Positions 24,792-33,486 of a stretch of 64,000 nucleotides of DNA are shown here, piece after piece (the first letter of the stretch is position 1; every line of letters starts with the position of its first letter). Origin of the DNA: Conexibacter sp. CPCC 206217. Lineage in GTDB: Bacteria > Actinomycetota > Thermoleophilia > Solirubrobacterales > Solirubrobacteraceae. The DNA lies in the NCBI RefSeq assembly GCF_030646165.1, contig NZ_JAUTDO010000005.1, positions 124,001 to 188,000 on the forward strand, in the 5' to 3' direction. The position numbers and the translations under genes are program-made. The notes under the pieces are model-generated. The model did not search any database. It was not told the origin of the DNA and saw nothing but the letters and a program-made list of their open reading frames with translations.

Positions 24792-25171
24792 GTCGTGCTC
24801 CTCGGATCGATTCGGCGTGAGGCGAGGCTACTCGCACCGACCGGCGGGTTGACGTGCTCGTGGTGGTGGCGCAGGGCGGCGAGCAGATCGGTCATGTGGT
24901 GGTCGTAGAGGCGGTAGTGCGCGTTGCGGCCGCTGCGACGCACGGCGACGAGGCGGCCCTGGCGCAGCACGCGCAGCTGATGTGAGGCGGCGCTGGGCGA
25001 CAGCTCGGCGCGCTCGGCCAGCTCGTCGACCGTCAGCTCGCCGTCCAGCAGCGCCCACAGCAGCCGCAGGCGGCTGGCGGTCCCGAACGCGCGGATCGAC
25101 TCGGCCAGCGCCTCGGCTTCGTCGAAGCCGAGCGGGCGGTTCGCGTCGTCGTGCTCCGACGGATGCGGCAC
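24788..25171 (-). CDS. ArsR-family transcriptional regulator
   Basis: 127 residues from GTG at 25171. Winged helix with LTVDELAERAELSPSAASHQLRVLRQGRLVAVRRSGRNAHYRLYDHHM. A C-terminal His-rich helix (LRHHHEHVN) could bind Zn or a similar metal, as in CzrA/NmtR-type sensors. Translationally coupled to the Mop gene and divergent from an MFS exporter, so it may tune metal or oxyanion handling. Confidence 0.85.
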   Translation of the reverse strand: MPHPSEHDDANRPLGFDEAEALAESIRAFGTASRLRLLWALLDGELTVDELAERAELSPSAASHQLRVLRQGRLVAVRRSGRNAHYRLYDHHMTDLLAALRHHHEHVNPPVGASSLASRRIDPRSTT

Positions 25172-25198
25172 GCTCGTGATGATACCTTTTGTGAAGAC

Positions 25199-25213
25199 AT
25201 GTTCATATGTTCA
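25199..25213. promoter_or_regulatory. ATGTTCA direct repeats between arsR and the MFS gene
   Basis: ATGTTCA occurs at 25199-25205 and 25207-25213, an AT-rich patch in the 60-bp divergent interval. ArsR/SmtB proteins bind related TGAACA half-sites, so this is a candidate operator for the adjacent regulator over both directions. Confidence 0.4.
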
Positions 25214-25230
25214 ATCATGGACTGGATTGC

Positions 25231-26592
25231 ATGATCGGCGCGCGCAGCCCGCTCGCGAACGCGACCTACCGCCGTCTGTTCGCCGCGCAGACGATCGCGC
25301 TGCTGGGGACCGGGCTGACGACGGTCGCGCTAACGCTGCTGGCCTACGACCTCGCCGGCGACGACGCGGGTCGCGTCGTCGGCATCGCGCTGGCGCTGAA
25401 GATGGTCGTCTACGTCTTCGTCGCGCCGGCGATCGCCGGGCTGCTCGCGCACGTGCGCCGCAAGCGGCTGCTGGTGACGCTCGACCTGCTGCGCGCCGGC
25501 AGCGTCGTCGCGATGCTGTTCGCGGACCGCGTCTGGCAGGTCTACGTCCTGATCGTGCTCGTCAACGCCTGCTCGGCGGGCTTCACGCCGACGTTCCAGG
25601 CGCTCGTCCCCGAGGTGCTCGACGACGAGGCGGCGTACACCCGCGCGCTGTCGCTCTCGCGGCTCGCCTACGAGTTGGAGAACCTGCTGAGCCCCGCGCT
25701 CGCCGCGGCGCTGCTCGTCGTCACCGGCTACGGCGCCCTCTTCGCCGCCAACGGCGTCGCGTTCGTCTGCAGCGCCCTGCTGGTCGTCTCCGCACGCCTG
25801 CCCGCGCGTGCGAGCGAGCGGACCGCGCCGGAGGAGCGGACCGCGCCGGAGGAGCAGACCGCGCCGGACGAGCGGATCGCGGGGGGCTTGCCGACCGCGC
25901 CGGGTGGACCGACGGCGCCGGGGGACCCGGCGGCCGCGCGCGTCGCGTCGAGCCTCCGCTCCCGCCTCGACCTCCTCACCGCCGGCACCCGCCGCTACCT
26001 CGCCACTCCACGGCTGCGCGGCCTGCTCGCGCTCAACCTCGCCGTCGCGGCGGCGAGCGCGATGGTGATCGTCAACACCGTCGTCTACGTGCGCGACATG
26101 CTGGGGCGCGATGCGGGCGACGTCGCGTGGGCGCTGGGCGCGGCGGGGGCCGGGGCGATGGTCGTCGCGCTGGCGCTGCCGCGGGTGCTCGACCGCGTCA
26201 GCGACCGCAGTGCGATGCTCGCGGGCGGCGGCCTGCTCGTCGTCGGACTCGCGCTGACCGCGACCGTCGGCAGCTTCGGCCAGCTGCTCGCCGTCTGGTT
26301 CCTGCTCGGTGTCGGGCTGTCGCTGGTGCAGACGCCGAGCGGGCGGCTGATCCAGCGCTCGGGCGGCGACGACGAGCGGCCGCAGCTGTTCGCCGCGCAG
26401 TTCTCGCTCTCGCACGCCTGCTGGCTGCTGACCTATCCGCTGGCCGGCGTGCTGGGCGCCGCGATCGGGCTGAGCGCCACCGCCTGGCTGTTGGCGGCGC
26501 TCGCCGCGGCGGCCGTGGCCGCCGCACTGGCGGTCTGGCCGCGCAGCGGTCACCATGTACGCGTCGGGTCGCGACTCGATTCCAGTGCATGA
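25231..26592 (+). CDS. MFS transporter
   Basis: 453 residues from ATG at 25231; an ATG at 25207 is in frame but lies inside the presumed operator. Twelve predicted helices, N-terminal GARSPLANATYRRLFAAQTIALLGTG being typical of drug/metal exporters of the MFS_3 (MefE/EntS) type. The central cytoplasmic loop is expanded by an 18-bp tandem repeat (25816-25881) encoding Glu-Arg-Thr-Ala-Pro-Glu units. Control by the divergent ArsR regulator is plausible, which would favour metal export. Confidence 0.8.
   Translation: MIGARSPLANATYRRLFAAQTIALLGTGLTTVALTLLAYDLAGDDAGRVVGIALALKMVVYVFVAPAIAGLLAHVRRKRLLVTLDLLRAGSVVAMLFADRVWQVYVLIVLVNACSAGFTPTFQALVPEVLDDEAAYTRALSLSRLAYELENLLSPALAAALLVVTGYGALFAANGVAFVCSALLVVSARLPARASERTAPEERTAPEEQTAPDERIAGGLPTAPGGPTAPGDPAAARVASSLRSRLDLLTAGTRRYLATPRLRGLLALNLAVAAASAMVIVNTVVYVRDMLGRDAGDVAWALGAAGAGAMVVALALPRVLDRVSDRSAMLAGGGLLVVGLALTATVGSFGQLLAVWFLLGVGLSLVQTPSGRLIQRSGGDDERPQLFAAQFSLSHACWLLTYPLAGVLGAAIGLSATAWLLAALAAAAVAAALAVWPRSGHHVRVGSRLDSSA
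25816..25881 (+). repeat. 18-bp tandem repeat in the MFS central loop
   Basis: Units at 25816-25833 and 25834-25851 are identical, 25852-25869 differs at two bases, and a partial fourth unit follows. They encode a repeated E-R-T-A-P-E hexapeptide in the loop between helices 6 and 7. Confidence 0.85.
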
Positions 26593-26641
26593 CACCGCGA
26601 GGCGGATCGGCGGGTGCCTCTGACCGTCGCCGTTGCGTGCC

Positions 26642-26670
26642 TTGACTCCGCTCCCTATCAGATATATATT
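26642..26670 (+). promoter_or_regulatory. Promoter and TATC-N2-ATAT operator of importer A
   Basis: TTGACT (26642-26647), 17-base spacer, TATATT (26665-26670). TATCAGATAT at 26656-26665 overlaps the -10 and is one of six such sites in the 26.6-46.3 kb island. Very like the promoter of importer B at 40652-40681, including the shared CTATCA just before the ATATAT run. Confidence 0.7.
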
Positions 26671-26710
26671 TTTCGCCCGGGGTGAGAGAGGCCTCGACAC
26701 GCGAGTGCGT

Positions 26711-26747
26711 CTTTCGCCCAAGCGACTCCGACCAGGTCGCGCGAAAG
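26711..26747 (+). other. Stem-loop in the 5-prime leader of importer A
   Basis: CTTTCGC (26711-26717) pairs with GCGAAAG (26741-26747), enclosing GCGAC (26722-26726) with GTCGC (26736-26740). It ends eight bases before the purine-rich ribosome-binding site GAGGAGAGGG, so it could affect initiation or mRNA stability. Confidence 0.4.
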
Positions 26748-26767
26748 CTTGAGGAGAGGGAGTTGGC

Positions 26768-27856
26768 ATGAAGCAGAGAGTGAGAGTTCCGCTCGCCTCG
26801 GCGGCGGCTCTGATCGTCGTCGCGATCCTGTTATTGGCCGGCTGCGGCAGCTCCAGCAGCTCGTCGGGTTCGACGTCCAGTGACAGCGGTGGCAGAGAGC
26901 TGACGAAGATTAAGTTGTTGGTGGCGAGCGACTCGGGTGAGAACATCTTCTATTACCCGTTCGGTCTCGCTCAGTCACTTGGCTATTACAGAGACGTCGG
27001 CATCGACATGGAGTTCGTGCCGGGCAACGGCGGCTCCGGCGTCGTGCAGCAGATCGTCAGCGGCAACTCGCAGGCCGGCCTCACCAGCCCGGCGGCGATC
27101 CTCGTCGCGGGCTCGCAGGGCCACGAGCTGAAGGTCCCGTTCTCCTACGTCTACGGGCCGACCTTCGACGTGATCGTCACCGGTGACTCGCCTGTCAGAA
27201 CGATGGCCGACCTCGACGGCAAGACGATCGGCGTCTCGGAGGCCAGCGGCGGCGAGGTGCCGTTCGTGCGGGCGCTGATGAAGAACGCCAGAATCGACGC
27301 GGACGTGATCCCCGTCGGCTTCGGCCTGCAGGCGGCCGACGCGCTCAAGAACGGCCGCGTCGACGCCTATTCCTCCGGCGTCGTCGACTTCCAGCAGATG
27401 AAGAGCGCCGGCTTCGACTTCCGCCGCATCAGCCCGCCCGAGGTCGCGAAGTTCCCCGGCACGGGCATCACGATCTCACCGCAGGCGTGGGACGACGACC
27501 GCGCCATGTGGGTCGACTTCCTGAGAGAGACCGCGAGAGCGCAGCACTACGCGCTCACCAACCCGGAGGCGGCGCTGGAAGTGATGAGAAGACGGCTGCC
27601 GGACGCGTTCGAGGATCCGGACGCCGGCAGAGCCTTCTTCGAGGCGATGCTCGACATCACCGTCCCCCCGGGCGGCGTCGAGAGCGAGCACTACGGTGAG
27701 GTGAACGAGCAGGGCTGGGAGGACTACCAGGACTTCCTGCTGTCGGGTGCCAAGGGTGACGACGGTGACGTCCTCACCAGACCCGCCGACATCGGCGCGA
27801 TCATCGACAACTCCGAGCAGGCAAGAATCAACGACTTCCCGAAGACCGCGAAGTAG
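26768..27856 (+). CDS. TauA/NMT1-type substrate-binding lipoprotein, importer A
   Basis: 362 residues; ATG at 26768 behind GAGGAGAGGG. Lipobox LLAGC (Cys26), Ser/Gly linker, then an NMT1-like domain (FYYPFGLAQSLGYYRDVGIDMEF, DLDGKTIGVSEASGGE). Family members bind thiamine precursors, taurine, nitrate, or aromatic acids such as phthalate. Next to its own ATPase and permease and under the island operator, it probably captures the island's substrate. About 13 of 19 Arg codons are AGA by hand count. Confidence 0.85.
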   Translation: MKQRVRVPLASAAALIVVAILLLAGCGSSSSSSGSTSSDSGGRELTKIKLLVASDSGENIFYYPFGLAQSLGYYRDVGIDMEFVPGNGGSGVVQQIVSGNSQAGLTSPAAILVAGSQGHELKVPFSYVYGPTFDVIVTGDSPVRTMADLDGKTIGVSEASGGEVPFVRALMKNARIDADVIPVGFGLQAADALKNGRVDAYSSGVVDFQQMKSAGFDFRRISPPEVAKFPGTGITISPQAWDDDRAMWVDFLRETARAQHYALTNPEAALEVMRRRLPDAFEDPDAGRAFFEAMLDITVPPGGVESEHYGEVNEQGWEDYQDFLLSGAKGDDGDVLTRPADIGAIIDNSEQARINDFPKTAK

Positions 27857-27866
27857 GGGTTTGCCG

Positions 27867-28658
27867 ATGGCGCTTCCGATCACCTTCGAGCACGTCGACA
27901 AGCGCTATGCGTTGAAGAGCGGCGCGTCGCTGACAGCACTCAGCGACGCGACGCTCAGCTTGCGCGAGGGAACCTTCACCACCATCGTCGGGCCGAGCGG
28001 CTGCGGCAAGTCGACGTTGTTGCACATCGCAGCCGGCCTGGTCCCGTACGAGGAGGGGTCGGTGCGGATCGGCGACGAGTTCGTCGAACGCCCCAATCCC
28101 AACGTCGGGATGATGTTCCAGTCGCCCGTCATGCTGCCGTGGCGAACGGTCATCAAGAACCTGATGCTGCCGTTCGAGCTGCTCAAGCTGAGCGACGAGA
28201 AGGCGTACCGAGAGCGCGCCCACAGAATGCTCAGCACCGTCGGCATCGACCAGTTCGCCGACGCCTATCCGAGAGAGCTGTCGGGCGGCATGCAGCAGCG
28301 CGCGGCACTCGCGCGCGTGCTGCTGACCAGCCCGCAGGTGCTGTTGCTGGACGAGCCGTTCTCCGCGCTGGACGAGTTCACGCGCGAGAGCCTGAACATG
28401 GAGCTGCTGAGCCTCTGGGCCGAGCTGCTGCCGACCGTCTGCCTCGTCACGCACAACATCAGCGAGGCGGTGATGCTGTCGGACACGATCGTCGTGATGT
28501 CCGCGCGTCCCGGGCGCATCATCGGCGAGATCGAGGTCCCGCTGCCGCGTCCGCGGACGCTGGAGATGGCGACCGAACCGGAGTTCCAGGAGATCGTCGT
28601 CGAGGTGCGCGACCTGATGCGCGGGTCGTCCGTCCCCGCCCCGCAAGGAGGAAGGTGA
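27867..28658 (+). CDS. ABC transporter ATPase, importer A
   Basis: 263 residues from ATG at 27867, ten bases after the lipoprotein stop. Walker A GPSGCGKST at 42-50, MFQSPVMLPW Q-loop, LSGGMQQRAALAR signature, LLLDEPF Walker B, THNISEA switch. SsuB/TauB family. Forms importer A with the genes on either side. Confidence 0.9.
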   Translation: MALPITFEHVDKRYALKSGASLTALSDATLSLREGTFTTIVGPSGCGKSTLLHIAAGLVPYEEGSVRIGDEFVERPNPNVGMMFQSPVMLPWRTVIKNLMLPFELLKLSDEKAYRERAHRMLSTVGIDQFADAYPRELSGGMQQRAALARVLLTSPQVLLLDEPFSALDEFTRESLNMELLSLWAELLPTVCLVTHNISEAVMLSDTIVVMSARPGRIIGEIEVPLPRPRTLEMATEPEFQEIVVEVRDLMRGSSVPAPQGGR

Positions 28659-28660
28659 GC

Positions 28661-29518
28661 ATGGCCAAGACAGCCACGTCCCCATCGATGTCGGCGGCGC
28701 TCGCGGACGGCTCGCCCGCGCGGCCCGTCGCGAGAGTGCGCAGCACGCCCGCGCGGCTCGCGTGGTCGATCATCCCGCCGGCGGCGCTGCTGATCATCGT
28801 GCTGGGCGGCTGGGAGCTGCTCGTGCGCACCGAGGTGGTGTCGCCGATCATCGTCGCGCCGCCGTCGGACACGTTCAGCGCGCTGATCGACCTGGTGCAG
28901 AGCCCGACGTTCCCGAAGAACTTCTTCACGACCGCGGCGGAGGCCGTGATCGGCGGCATCCTCGGCCTGCTGGGCGGCCTGCTGCTGGGCATCGCGTCGA
29001 GCCTGTCGCCGTTCCTCAGCCGCACGCTGTATCCGTACATCGTCTTCTTCCAGGGCCTGCCGAAGGTCGTCCTGGCGCCGGTCTTCGTCACCTGGTTCGG
29101 CTTCGGCATCTCGTCGAAGATCGTGATGGTGATCGTGCTGACGTTCTTCCCGCTCTACATCAACACGGTGCTGGGATTGAGCACGACCGACAAGAACGCG
29201 ATGAGCCTGATGCGCTCCTACGGCGCGTCGAAGAAGGACATCTTCTTCAAGCTGCAGCTGCCGTCGGCGCTGCCGAGCATCTTCGCCGGCGTCAAGACGT
29301 CCGCCTCGTTCGCTTTGATCGGGTCGATCGTCGCGGAGTTCCTGGGGGCGCGCAACGGCCTGGGGTATCTGATGCTGCAGAACAACTTCCAGCTGAGAAC
29401 CGATCGCGTGTACGCGCTGATCGTGATCCTCGCCTTCATGGGGCTGTTCGTCTATCTGAGCGTCGAATACCTCTACCGGAAGGTCGTCTTCTGGGAAGAT
29501 CACGGAGCGCTCCGCTAG
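28661..29518 (+). CDS. ABC transporter permease, importer A
   Basis: 285 residues. ATG at 28661 sits nine bases after AGGAGG; an overlapping GTG at 28655 would be too close to it. Six helices with the BPD_transp_1 loop (MSLMRSYGASKKDIFFKLQLPSALP). SsuC/TauC family. Last gene of importer A, followed 50 bp later by the GntR regulator. Confidence 0.88.
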   Translation: MAKTATSPSMSAALADGSPARPVARVRSTPARLAWSIIPPAALLIIVLGGWELLVRTEVVSPIIVAPPSDTFSALIDLVQSPTFPKNFFTTAAEAVIGGILGLLGGLLLGIASSLSPFLSRTLYPYIVFFQGLPKVVLAPVFVTWFGFGISSKIVMVIVLTFFPLYINTVLGLSTTDKNAMSLMRSYGASKKDIFFKLQLPSALPSIFAGVKTSASFALIGSIVAEFLGARNGLGYLMLQNNFQLRTDRVYALIVILAFMGLFVYLSVEYLYRKVVFWEDHGALR

Positions 29519-29544
29519 GCCCCGCGGGCGCTTGTTGGCGAATC

Positions 29545-29560
29545 GCATATCCTATATGCT
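29545..29560 (+). promoter_or_regulatory. Autoregulatory operator and leaderless promoter of the GntR gene
   Basis: GCATAT-CCT-ATATGC (29545-29559) is a perfect 6-bp-arm dyad containing the island motif TATC-N2-ATAT. The -10 TATGCT (29555-29560) overlaps its right arm and ends seven bases before the ATG, so the gene would be leaderless and self-repressed. Confidence 0.65.
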
Positions 29561-29567
29561 CTGAACC

Positions 29568-30293
29568 ATGATCGAATCGGGACGTGGCACTGCTGACTCG
29601 CCGAGACCGGCGCGCAACGGGACGAGAGGCCCCGGCACGCGCACGCTCGTCGAGTACGCGTCCCAGCAGCTGCGCGAGGGCATCCTCTCGGGCGCGCTCG
29701 CCGCCGGCGAGCGGATTCACCTCGACGGCGTCGCGGAGGACTTCGGGATCAGCGCGATCCCGGTCCGCGAAGCGCTGCGGACGCTGGCGACCGAAGGCCT
29801 GGTGACGCCGCTGCCGCACCGCGGCTACACGGTCGCGCCGGTGACGATCGAGGACCTCGAGGAGACCTACCGGATCCGGCTCGTGCTCGAGCCGCTGGCG
29901 GTGCAGCTCGCGGTCCCGCGGCTGACGAGAGCGGACCTGAGATTCCTCGGCGAGGAGCTCGACCTGCTCGGGAGGGCGTTCAGAGACGGGCACTGGCCCG
30001 ACCACCGCACCCACCACCGCGCGTTTCACTTCGGCATCTACGAGAAGTGCAACTCCGGTTGGCTGATTCGATTTACCGACATGCTGTGGGTCAACAGCGA
30101 GCGGTATCAGCGGATGACCACCCAGATTCAAGGTCAGCTGACCAAGCGCGCGAGAGAGCACCGCAGAATTCTTGCCGCATGCCGTGCCGGCGACGCCGAC
30201 AAGGCAGCCGAATTGATGAACGATCACCTGAGCAGCTCGCTGGACACGCTGAAGGCGTATCTGGTGCGTCACGGCCGCATCGCGGACTCCTGA
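29568..30293 (+). CDS. GntR-family regulator with FCD domain
   Basis: 241 residues. GntR winged helix in residues about 25-95 (LREGILSGALAAGERIHLDGVAEDFGIS, then VREALRTLATEGLVTPLPHRGYTV), followed by an all-helical FCD domain with metal/ligand His residues (THHRAFHFGIYEK and EHRRILAACRAGD). FCD regulators respond to small organic acids. Its location in the middle of the island and the shared AT-rich sites at the other operons make it the likely master regulator of 26.6-51.4 kb. Confidence 0.88.
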   Translation: MIESGRGTADSPRPARNGTRGPGTRTLVEYASQQLREGILSGALAAGERIHLDGVAEDFGISAIPVREALRTLATEGLVTPLPHRGYTVAPVTIEDLEETYRIRLVLEPLAVQLAVPRLTRADLRFLGEELDLLGRAFRDGHWPDHRTHHRAFHFGIYEKCNSGWLIRFTDMLWVNSERYQRMTTQIQGQLTKRAREHRRILAACRAGDADKAAELMNDHLSSSLDTLKAYLVRHGRIADS

Positions 30294-30306
30294 CAGGGCT
30301 TGCCGG

Positions 30307-30334
30307 GCGGGCCGCGCGTGAGTGCGCGGCCCGC
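30307..30334 (+). terminator. GC hairpin after the GntR gene
   Basis: Eleven-base exact inverted arms (30307-30317 and 30324-30334) with a six-base loop, 14 bp after the stop, no T-tract. The right arm runs into a short GGCCCGC tandem repeat. Confidence 0.6.
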
Positions 30335-30398
30335 GGCCCGCGGCCCGCGTCGCTCGGGGATCGGGTGAAGTGAGGGATAGACTCTCACCTCACATCAA

Positions 30399-30428
30399 AT
30401 ATATGATATAGTCTCTCTTGAGAGAGAC
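30399..30428. promoter_or_regulatory. Island operator and second palindrome before the 30459 operon
   Basis: ATATATGATA at 30399-30408 is the island motif on the opposite strand and holds the probable -10 (TATGAT). It is followed by GTCTCTC-TTGA-GAGAGAC (30411-30428), a perfect 7-bp-arm palindrome at the expected transcript start, unlike any other site in the island. Confidence 0.6.
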
Positions 30429-30458
30429 GGTCCACGAGAATTTCAGGAGGTTCGCCTG

Positions 30459-31700
30459 ATGGCGATCGACGAGCTTGTCTCCGAAGCTGTAGGCGTGGTG
30501 GACGGCGGCCTGATGGGCGTCGACTGGGAGCAGCGCATCGACTTCGCGCGGCTGCGTCGCGAGCGACTCGCGAAGGCGCAGGAGGCACTCGCGGCCTCGG
30601 TGGCCGACATGTTGTTCGTCTTCCGCACGGAGGACGCGCGCTACCTGACCGGGTACCGCCACCACCTCGGTCCGACGCCGCTGCTGGGCAACGCGACCGT
30701 CGTGCTGACCCCCGACGACCCGCCGATCCTGTTCACGATGGACTACGAGCACTGCCGTGCGCGGATGCCGTGGATCGCGCCGGAGCAGTTGCAGCCGCGC
30801 GCGAACTTCCGCGAGGAGGTCGGCATCCGCAAGTGGGCCGAGACGGTCGAAGGACTCGTCGGGAGCCTCGCGGGGAAGACGATCGGCGTGGACCTGTGGT
30901 CGCCGACGCTGGAGGAGGGGCTCAGAAAGGCCTTCCCCGACACGCTGTTCGTCGACGGCTACAAGATCCTGATGGAGGCGAAGATCATCAAGACCGACGA
31001 CGAGGTCGCCTGTCTGAAGATCGCCAACGCGATGACCGAGGCCGGCATGGACGCCGCCCGCAGAGTCCTCAGACCGGGCGTGCGCGAGTGCGAGGTGCTC
31101 GCGGCCGCCTGGTACAAGATGACCGCGCTCGGCAGCGAGTGGACGCAGTGCTCCAACATCGTCGCGTCCGGCCCGTACACCGCGCCGTACCGCCGCTTCA
31201 CCTCCGACCGCGTGATCCGCAGCGGCGACATGGTGATCATCGACATCGGCGGTTGCTTCAACGGCTACTGGGGCGACCTCACGCGCACGTGGGTCTGCGA
31301 CGACATCAAGCCGACGGCGGAGGAGCGCGACCTGCACCAGAAGTGCTACGACGCGCTCTGGAACTCGTGCGCCGCATCGCGCGCGGGCAACACGACGGCC
31401 GACGTCTTCGCGGCCGCCGACCCGTACGTGCTCGACTCGCTCGGCCACGGCTCGGGCATGGCGCCGTGGGAGCCGCCGTACTTCTCCCCGCACACCAAGG
31501 ACGACCCGACCGAGCTGCGCGTCGGGATGCAGTTCAACCTCGAGCCGTATGCGGGCGTGCCCGGCATCGGCGGCTTCCGCCTCGAGAACAACCTCGTCGT
31601 GACCGAGGGCGACCCCGACGTCTACACGACGTACCCGTTCGACGAGCGGCTCGTGATCGACCTGCACCCGCTCGACACGTCGACCGGGCGCACGCGCTGA
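30459..31700 (+). CDS. M24-family metallohydrolase (Xaa-Pro aminopeptidase/creatinase-like)
   Basis: 413 residues; ATG at 30459 after a perfect AGGAGG. N-terminal creatinase-type domain (about 30-165) and a pita-bread domain with the metal ligands: two Asp in IIDIGGCFNGYWGDLTRTW, His in LGHGSGM, Glu in FNLEP and Glu in RLENNLVV. Members include prolidases, creatinase, ectoine hydrolase and DMSP lyase DddP. The C-terminus (TYPFDERL) recalls DddP, but the DddP catalytic Asp is not present after the HG motif. First gene of an eight-gene operon; likely hydrolyses an amide or related bond of the imported compound. Confidence 0.8.
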   Translation: MAIDELVSEAVGVVDGGLMGVDWEQRIDFARLRRERLAKAQEALAASVADMLFVFRTEDARYLTGYRHHLGPTPLLGNATVVLTPDDPPILFTMDYEHCRARMPWIAPEQLQPRANFREEVGIRKWAETVEGLVGSLAGKTIGVDLWSPTLEEGLRKAFPDTLFVDGYKILMEAKIIKTDDEVACLKIANAMTEAGMDAARRVLRPGVRECEVLAAAWYKMTALGSEWTQCSNIVASGPYTAPYRRFTSDRVIRSGDMVIIDIGGCFNGYWGDLTRTWVCDDIKPTAEERDLHQKCYDALWNSCAASRAGNTTADVFAAADPYVLDSLGHGSGMAPWEPPYFSPHTKDDPTELRVGMQFNLEPYAGVPGIGGFRLENNLVVTEGDPDVYTTYPFDERLVIDLHPLDTSTGRTR

Positions 31701-31711
31701 GGGCACGCGCG

Positions 31712-32482
31712 GTGGCGTACCTCGAAGAGCTGTTCGAGCTGCCCGGCCGCGTCGCGCTCGTGACGGGCGCACGGCAGGGGGTGGGGCGGGCGCTGGCGCT
31801 CGCCCTCGCCCGCGCCGGCGCACGCGTCGCCCTCACCAGCCGCGACGCCGCGTCGCTGCGCGAACTGGGGCGGGAGCTGGAGCCGCTCGGCGCCGAGCCC
31901 CTGCTGCTGGGCCTGGAGCTGACCGACGCGGCGGCGCCCGCGCGCGCCGTCGAGGCGGTGATCGAGCGCTGGGGCAGGCTCGACGTGCTCGTCAACAACG
32001 CCGGCCTGTCGATCCGCGGACCGGCGGTCGACTACGCCGTCGCGGAATGGGACGAGGTCTTCGCCACCAACCTGCGCGGGCCGTTCCTGCTCGCGCAGGC
32101 GGCCGCCCGCGCGATGGGCGACGGCGGCCGCATCGTCAACGTCTCGTCCACCTACGCGCGCGTCGCGGTCGCCGAGCGGGCCGCGTACGCCGCCAGCAAG
32201 GCGGGGCTGGAGCAGCTCACGCGCGCGCTCGCGGTCGAATGGGCGGCGCGCGGGATCACCGTCAACGCGATCGCCCCCGGCGCGACCCCGACGCAGACGC
32301 GCCGCGCCGTGCTCGGGACGGCGGAGGCGGCGCGCGCACGCGCGGCCGAGATCCCGCTCGGCCGGCTCGGCAGCGCCGACGACCTCGCCGGCGCGCTGCT
32401 GCTGCTCACCGGTCCGGCGGGCGCGTTCATCACCGGGCAGACCATCGTCGTCGACGGCGGCTACACGCTGGGAGTTGCATGA
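31712..32482 (+). CDS. SDR-family oxidoreductase
   Basis: 256 residues from GTG at 31712. Classical SDR: cofactor motif TGARQGVGRA, NNAG, catalytic Ser in NVSSTYARV, Tyr and Lys in YAASK, C-terminal GQTIVVDGGYTLG. The TGARQGVGR loop with a following Arg (TSRD) favours NADP(H). Reduces or oxidises a hydroxyl/keto group of an intermediate of the island pathway. Confidence 0.88.
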   Translation: MAYLEELFELPGRVALVTGARQGVGRALALALARAGARVALTSRDAASLRELGRELEPLGAEPLLLGLELTDAAAPARAVEAVIERWGRLDVLVNNAGLSIRGPAVDYAVAEWDEVFATNLRGPFLLAQAAARAMGDGGRIVNVSSTYARVAVAERAAYAASKAGLEQLTRALAVEWAARGITVNAIAPGATPTQTRRAVLGTAEAARARAAEIPLGRLGSADDLAGALLLLTGPAGAFITGQTIVVDGGYTLGVA

Positions 32483-33486
32483 GCATCACCACTGACACGA
32501 CTGCGACCACGCGCTCCGTCGCGATCCTCGACCACCGCTTCAGCGCACTGGAGCTGGAACGCGAGCAGCTCGCCGCGTCCGGCACCGAGGTGCGCGACGG
32601 CAAGGGGCTGACGCGCGAGCAGGCGCTGGAACTGGCCGCCGACGCCGACGCGGTCGTCGTCGGCGCGCGGCTGCGAATGGACGCCGAGGCGATTGCGCGG
32701 CTGCGTCGCGCGCGCGTGATCGTGCGCCACGGCGTCGGCGTCGACAACGTCGACACGGCGGCCGCCGCGGCGGCCGGGATCTGGGTCGCGTACGTCCCGG
32801 ACTACTGCATCGAGGAGGTCGCCGACCACGCGATCGCGATGCTGATGGCGCTCAACCGGCGCCTGTTCGGCTTCGACGGCGACGTGCGCGCCGGCACGTG
32901 GGGGATCCCCGCGGGCCTGCCGCTGCGGCGGCTGTCGACGCGCGTGACGGGCGTCGTCGGCTTCGGCCGCATCGGCGAGGCGGTCGGGCGGCGCGCCGCC
33001 GCGCTCGGCATGCGCGTGCTCGCTTCGGATCCGATCCGTCCCGAGGCGGAGATCCGTGCGGCCGGCGCTGAGCCGGTGTCGCTGGAGACGCTGCTGGAGC
33101 AGTCCGACTACGTCAGCCTGCACGCGCCGCCCCGCGCCGGCGGCGGCGCCGTCCTCGACGCCGAGCGGATCGCGACGATGAAGGCCGGCGCGTGCGTGAT
33201 CAACCTCGCGCGCGGCGGGCTCGTGGACGAGACGGCGCTCGTGCGGGCGTTGCGCGACGGCCGGCTCGGCGGCGCCGCGCTCGACGTCGCGGTCGCCGAG
33301 CCGCTGACGCCGCCGGACCCGCTGCTGGAGGCGCCGAACCTGATCGTCACGCCGCACGCGGGCTGGTACTCGCTGGAGGCCGTGCGCGATCTGCGCGTGA
33401 AGGCGATCGCCGAGGTGCTGCGCGTGCTCGGCGGCGAGCAACCGGCGCATCCCGCCAACCAGCCGGCGAGCGGAGCGCTGCGGTGA
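32479..33486 (+). CDS. D-2-hydroxyacid dehydrogenase family protein (CtBP-like)
   Basis: 335 residues; ATGA overlap with the SDR gene. Rossmann motif VVGFGRIGEAVG, catalytic Arg in NLARGGLVD, Glu in VAVAEPLTPPDPLL and His in VTPHAGWYS are all in place. The N-terminus (RHGVGVDNVDTAAAAAAGIWVAYVPDYC) resembles C-terminal-binding-protein-type dehydrogenases of bacteria. Converts a 2-oxoacid and a 2-hydroxyacid with NAD(H). Confidence 0.85.
   Translation: MSITTDTTATTRSVAILDHRFSALELEREQLAASGTEVRDGKGLTREQALELAADADAVVVGARLRMDAEAIARLRRARVIVRHGVGVDNVDTAAAAAAGIWVAYVPDYCIEEVADHAIAMLMALNRRLFGFDGDVRAGTWGIPAGLPLRRLSTRVTGVVGFGRIGEAVGRRAAALGMRVLASDPIRPEAEIRAAGAEPVSLETLLEQSDYVSLHAPPRAGGGAVLDAERIATMKAGACVINLARGGLVDETALVRALRDGRLGGAALDVAVAEPLTPPDPLLEAPNLIVTPHAGWYSLEAVRDLRVKAIAEVLRVLGGEQPAHPANQPASGALR

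Noticed and set aside
26711..26747. Riboswitch in the importer A leader
   Set aside because: Only a simple two-part hairpin of 37 bases; no conserved aptamer such as TPP, SAM or Moco motifs could be recognised.
30459..31700. DMSP lyase DddP
   Set aside because: The C-terminus is suggestive, but the DddP catalytic Asp after the HG motif and its D-x-D metal motif are absent; a general M24 call is all the sequence supports.
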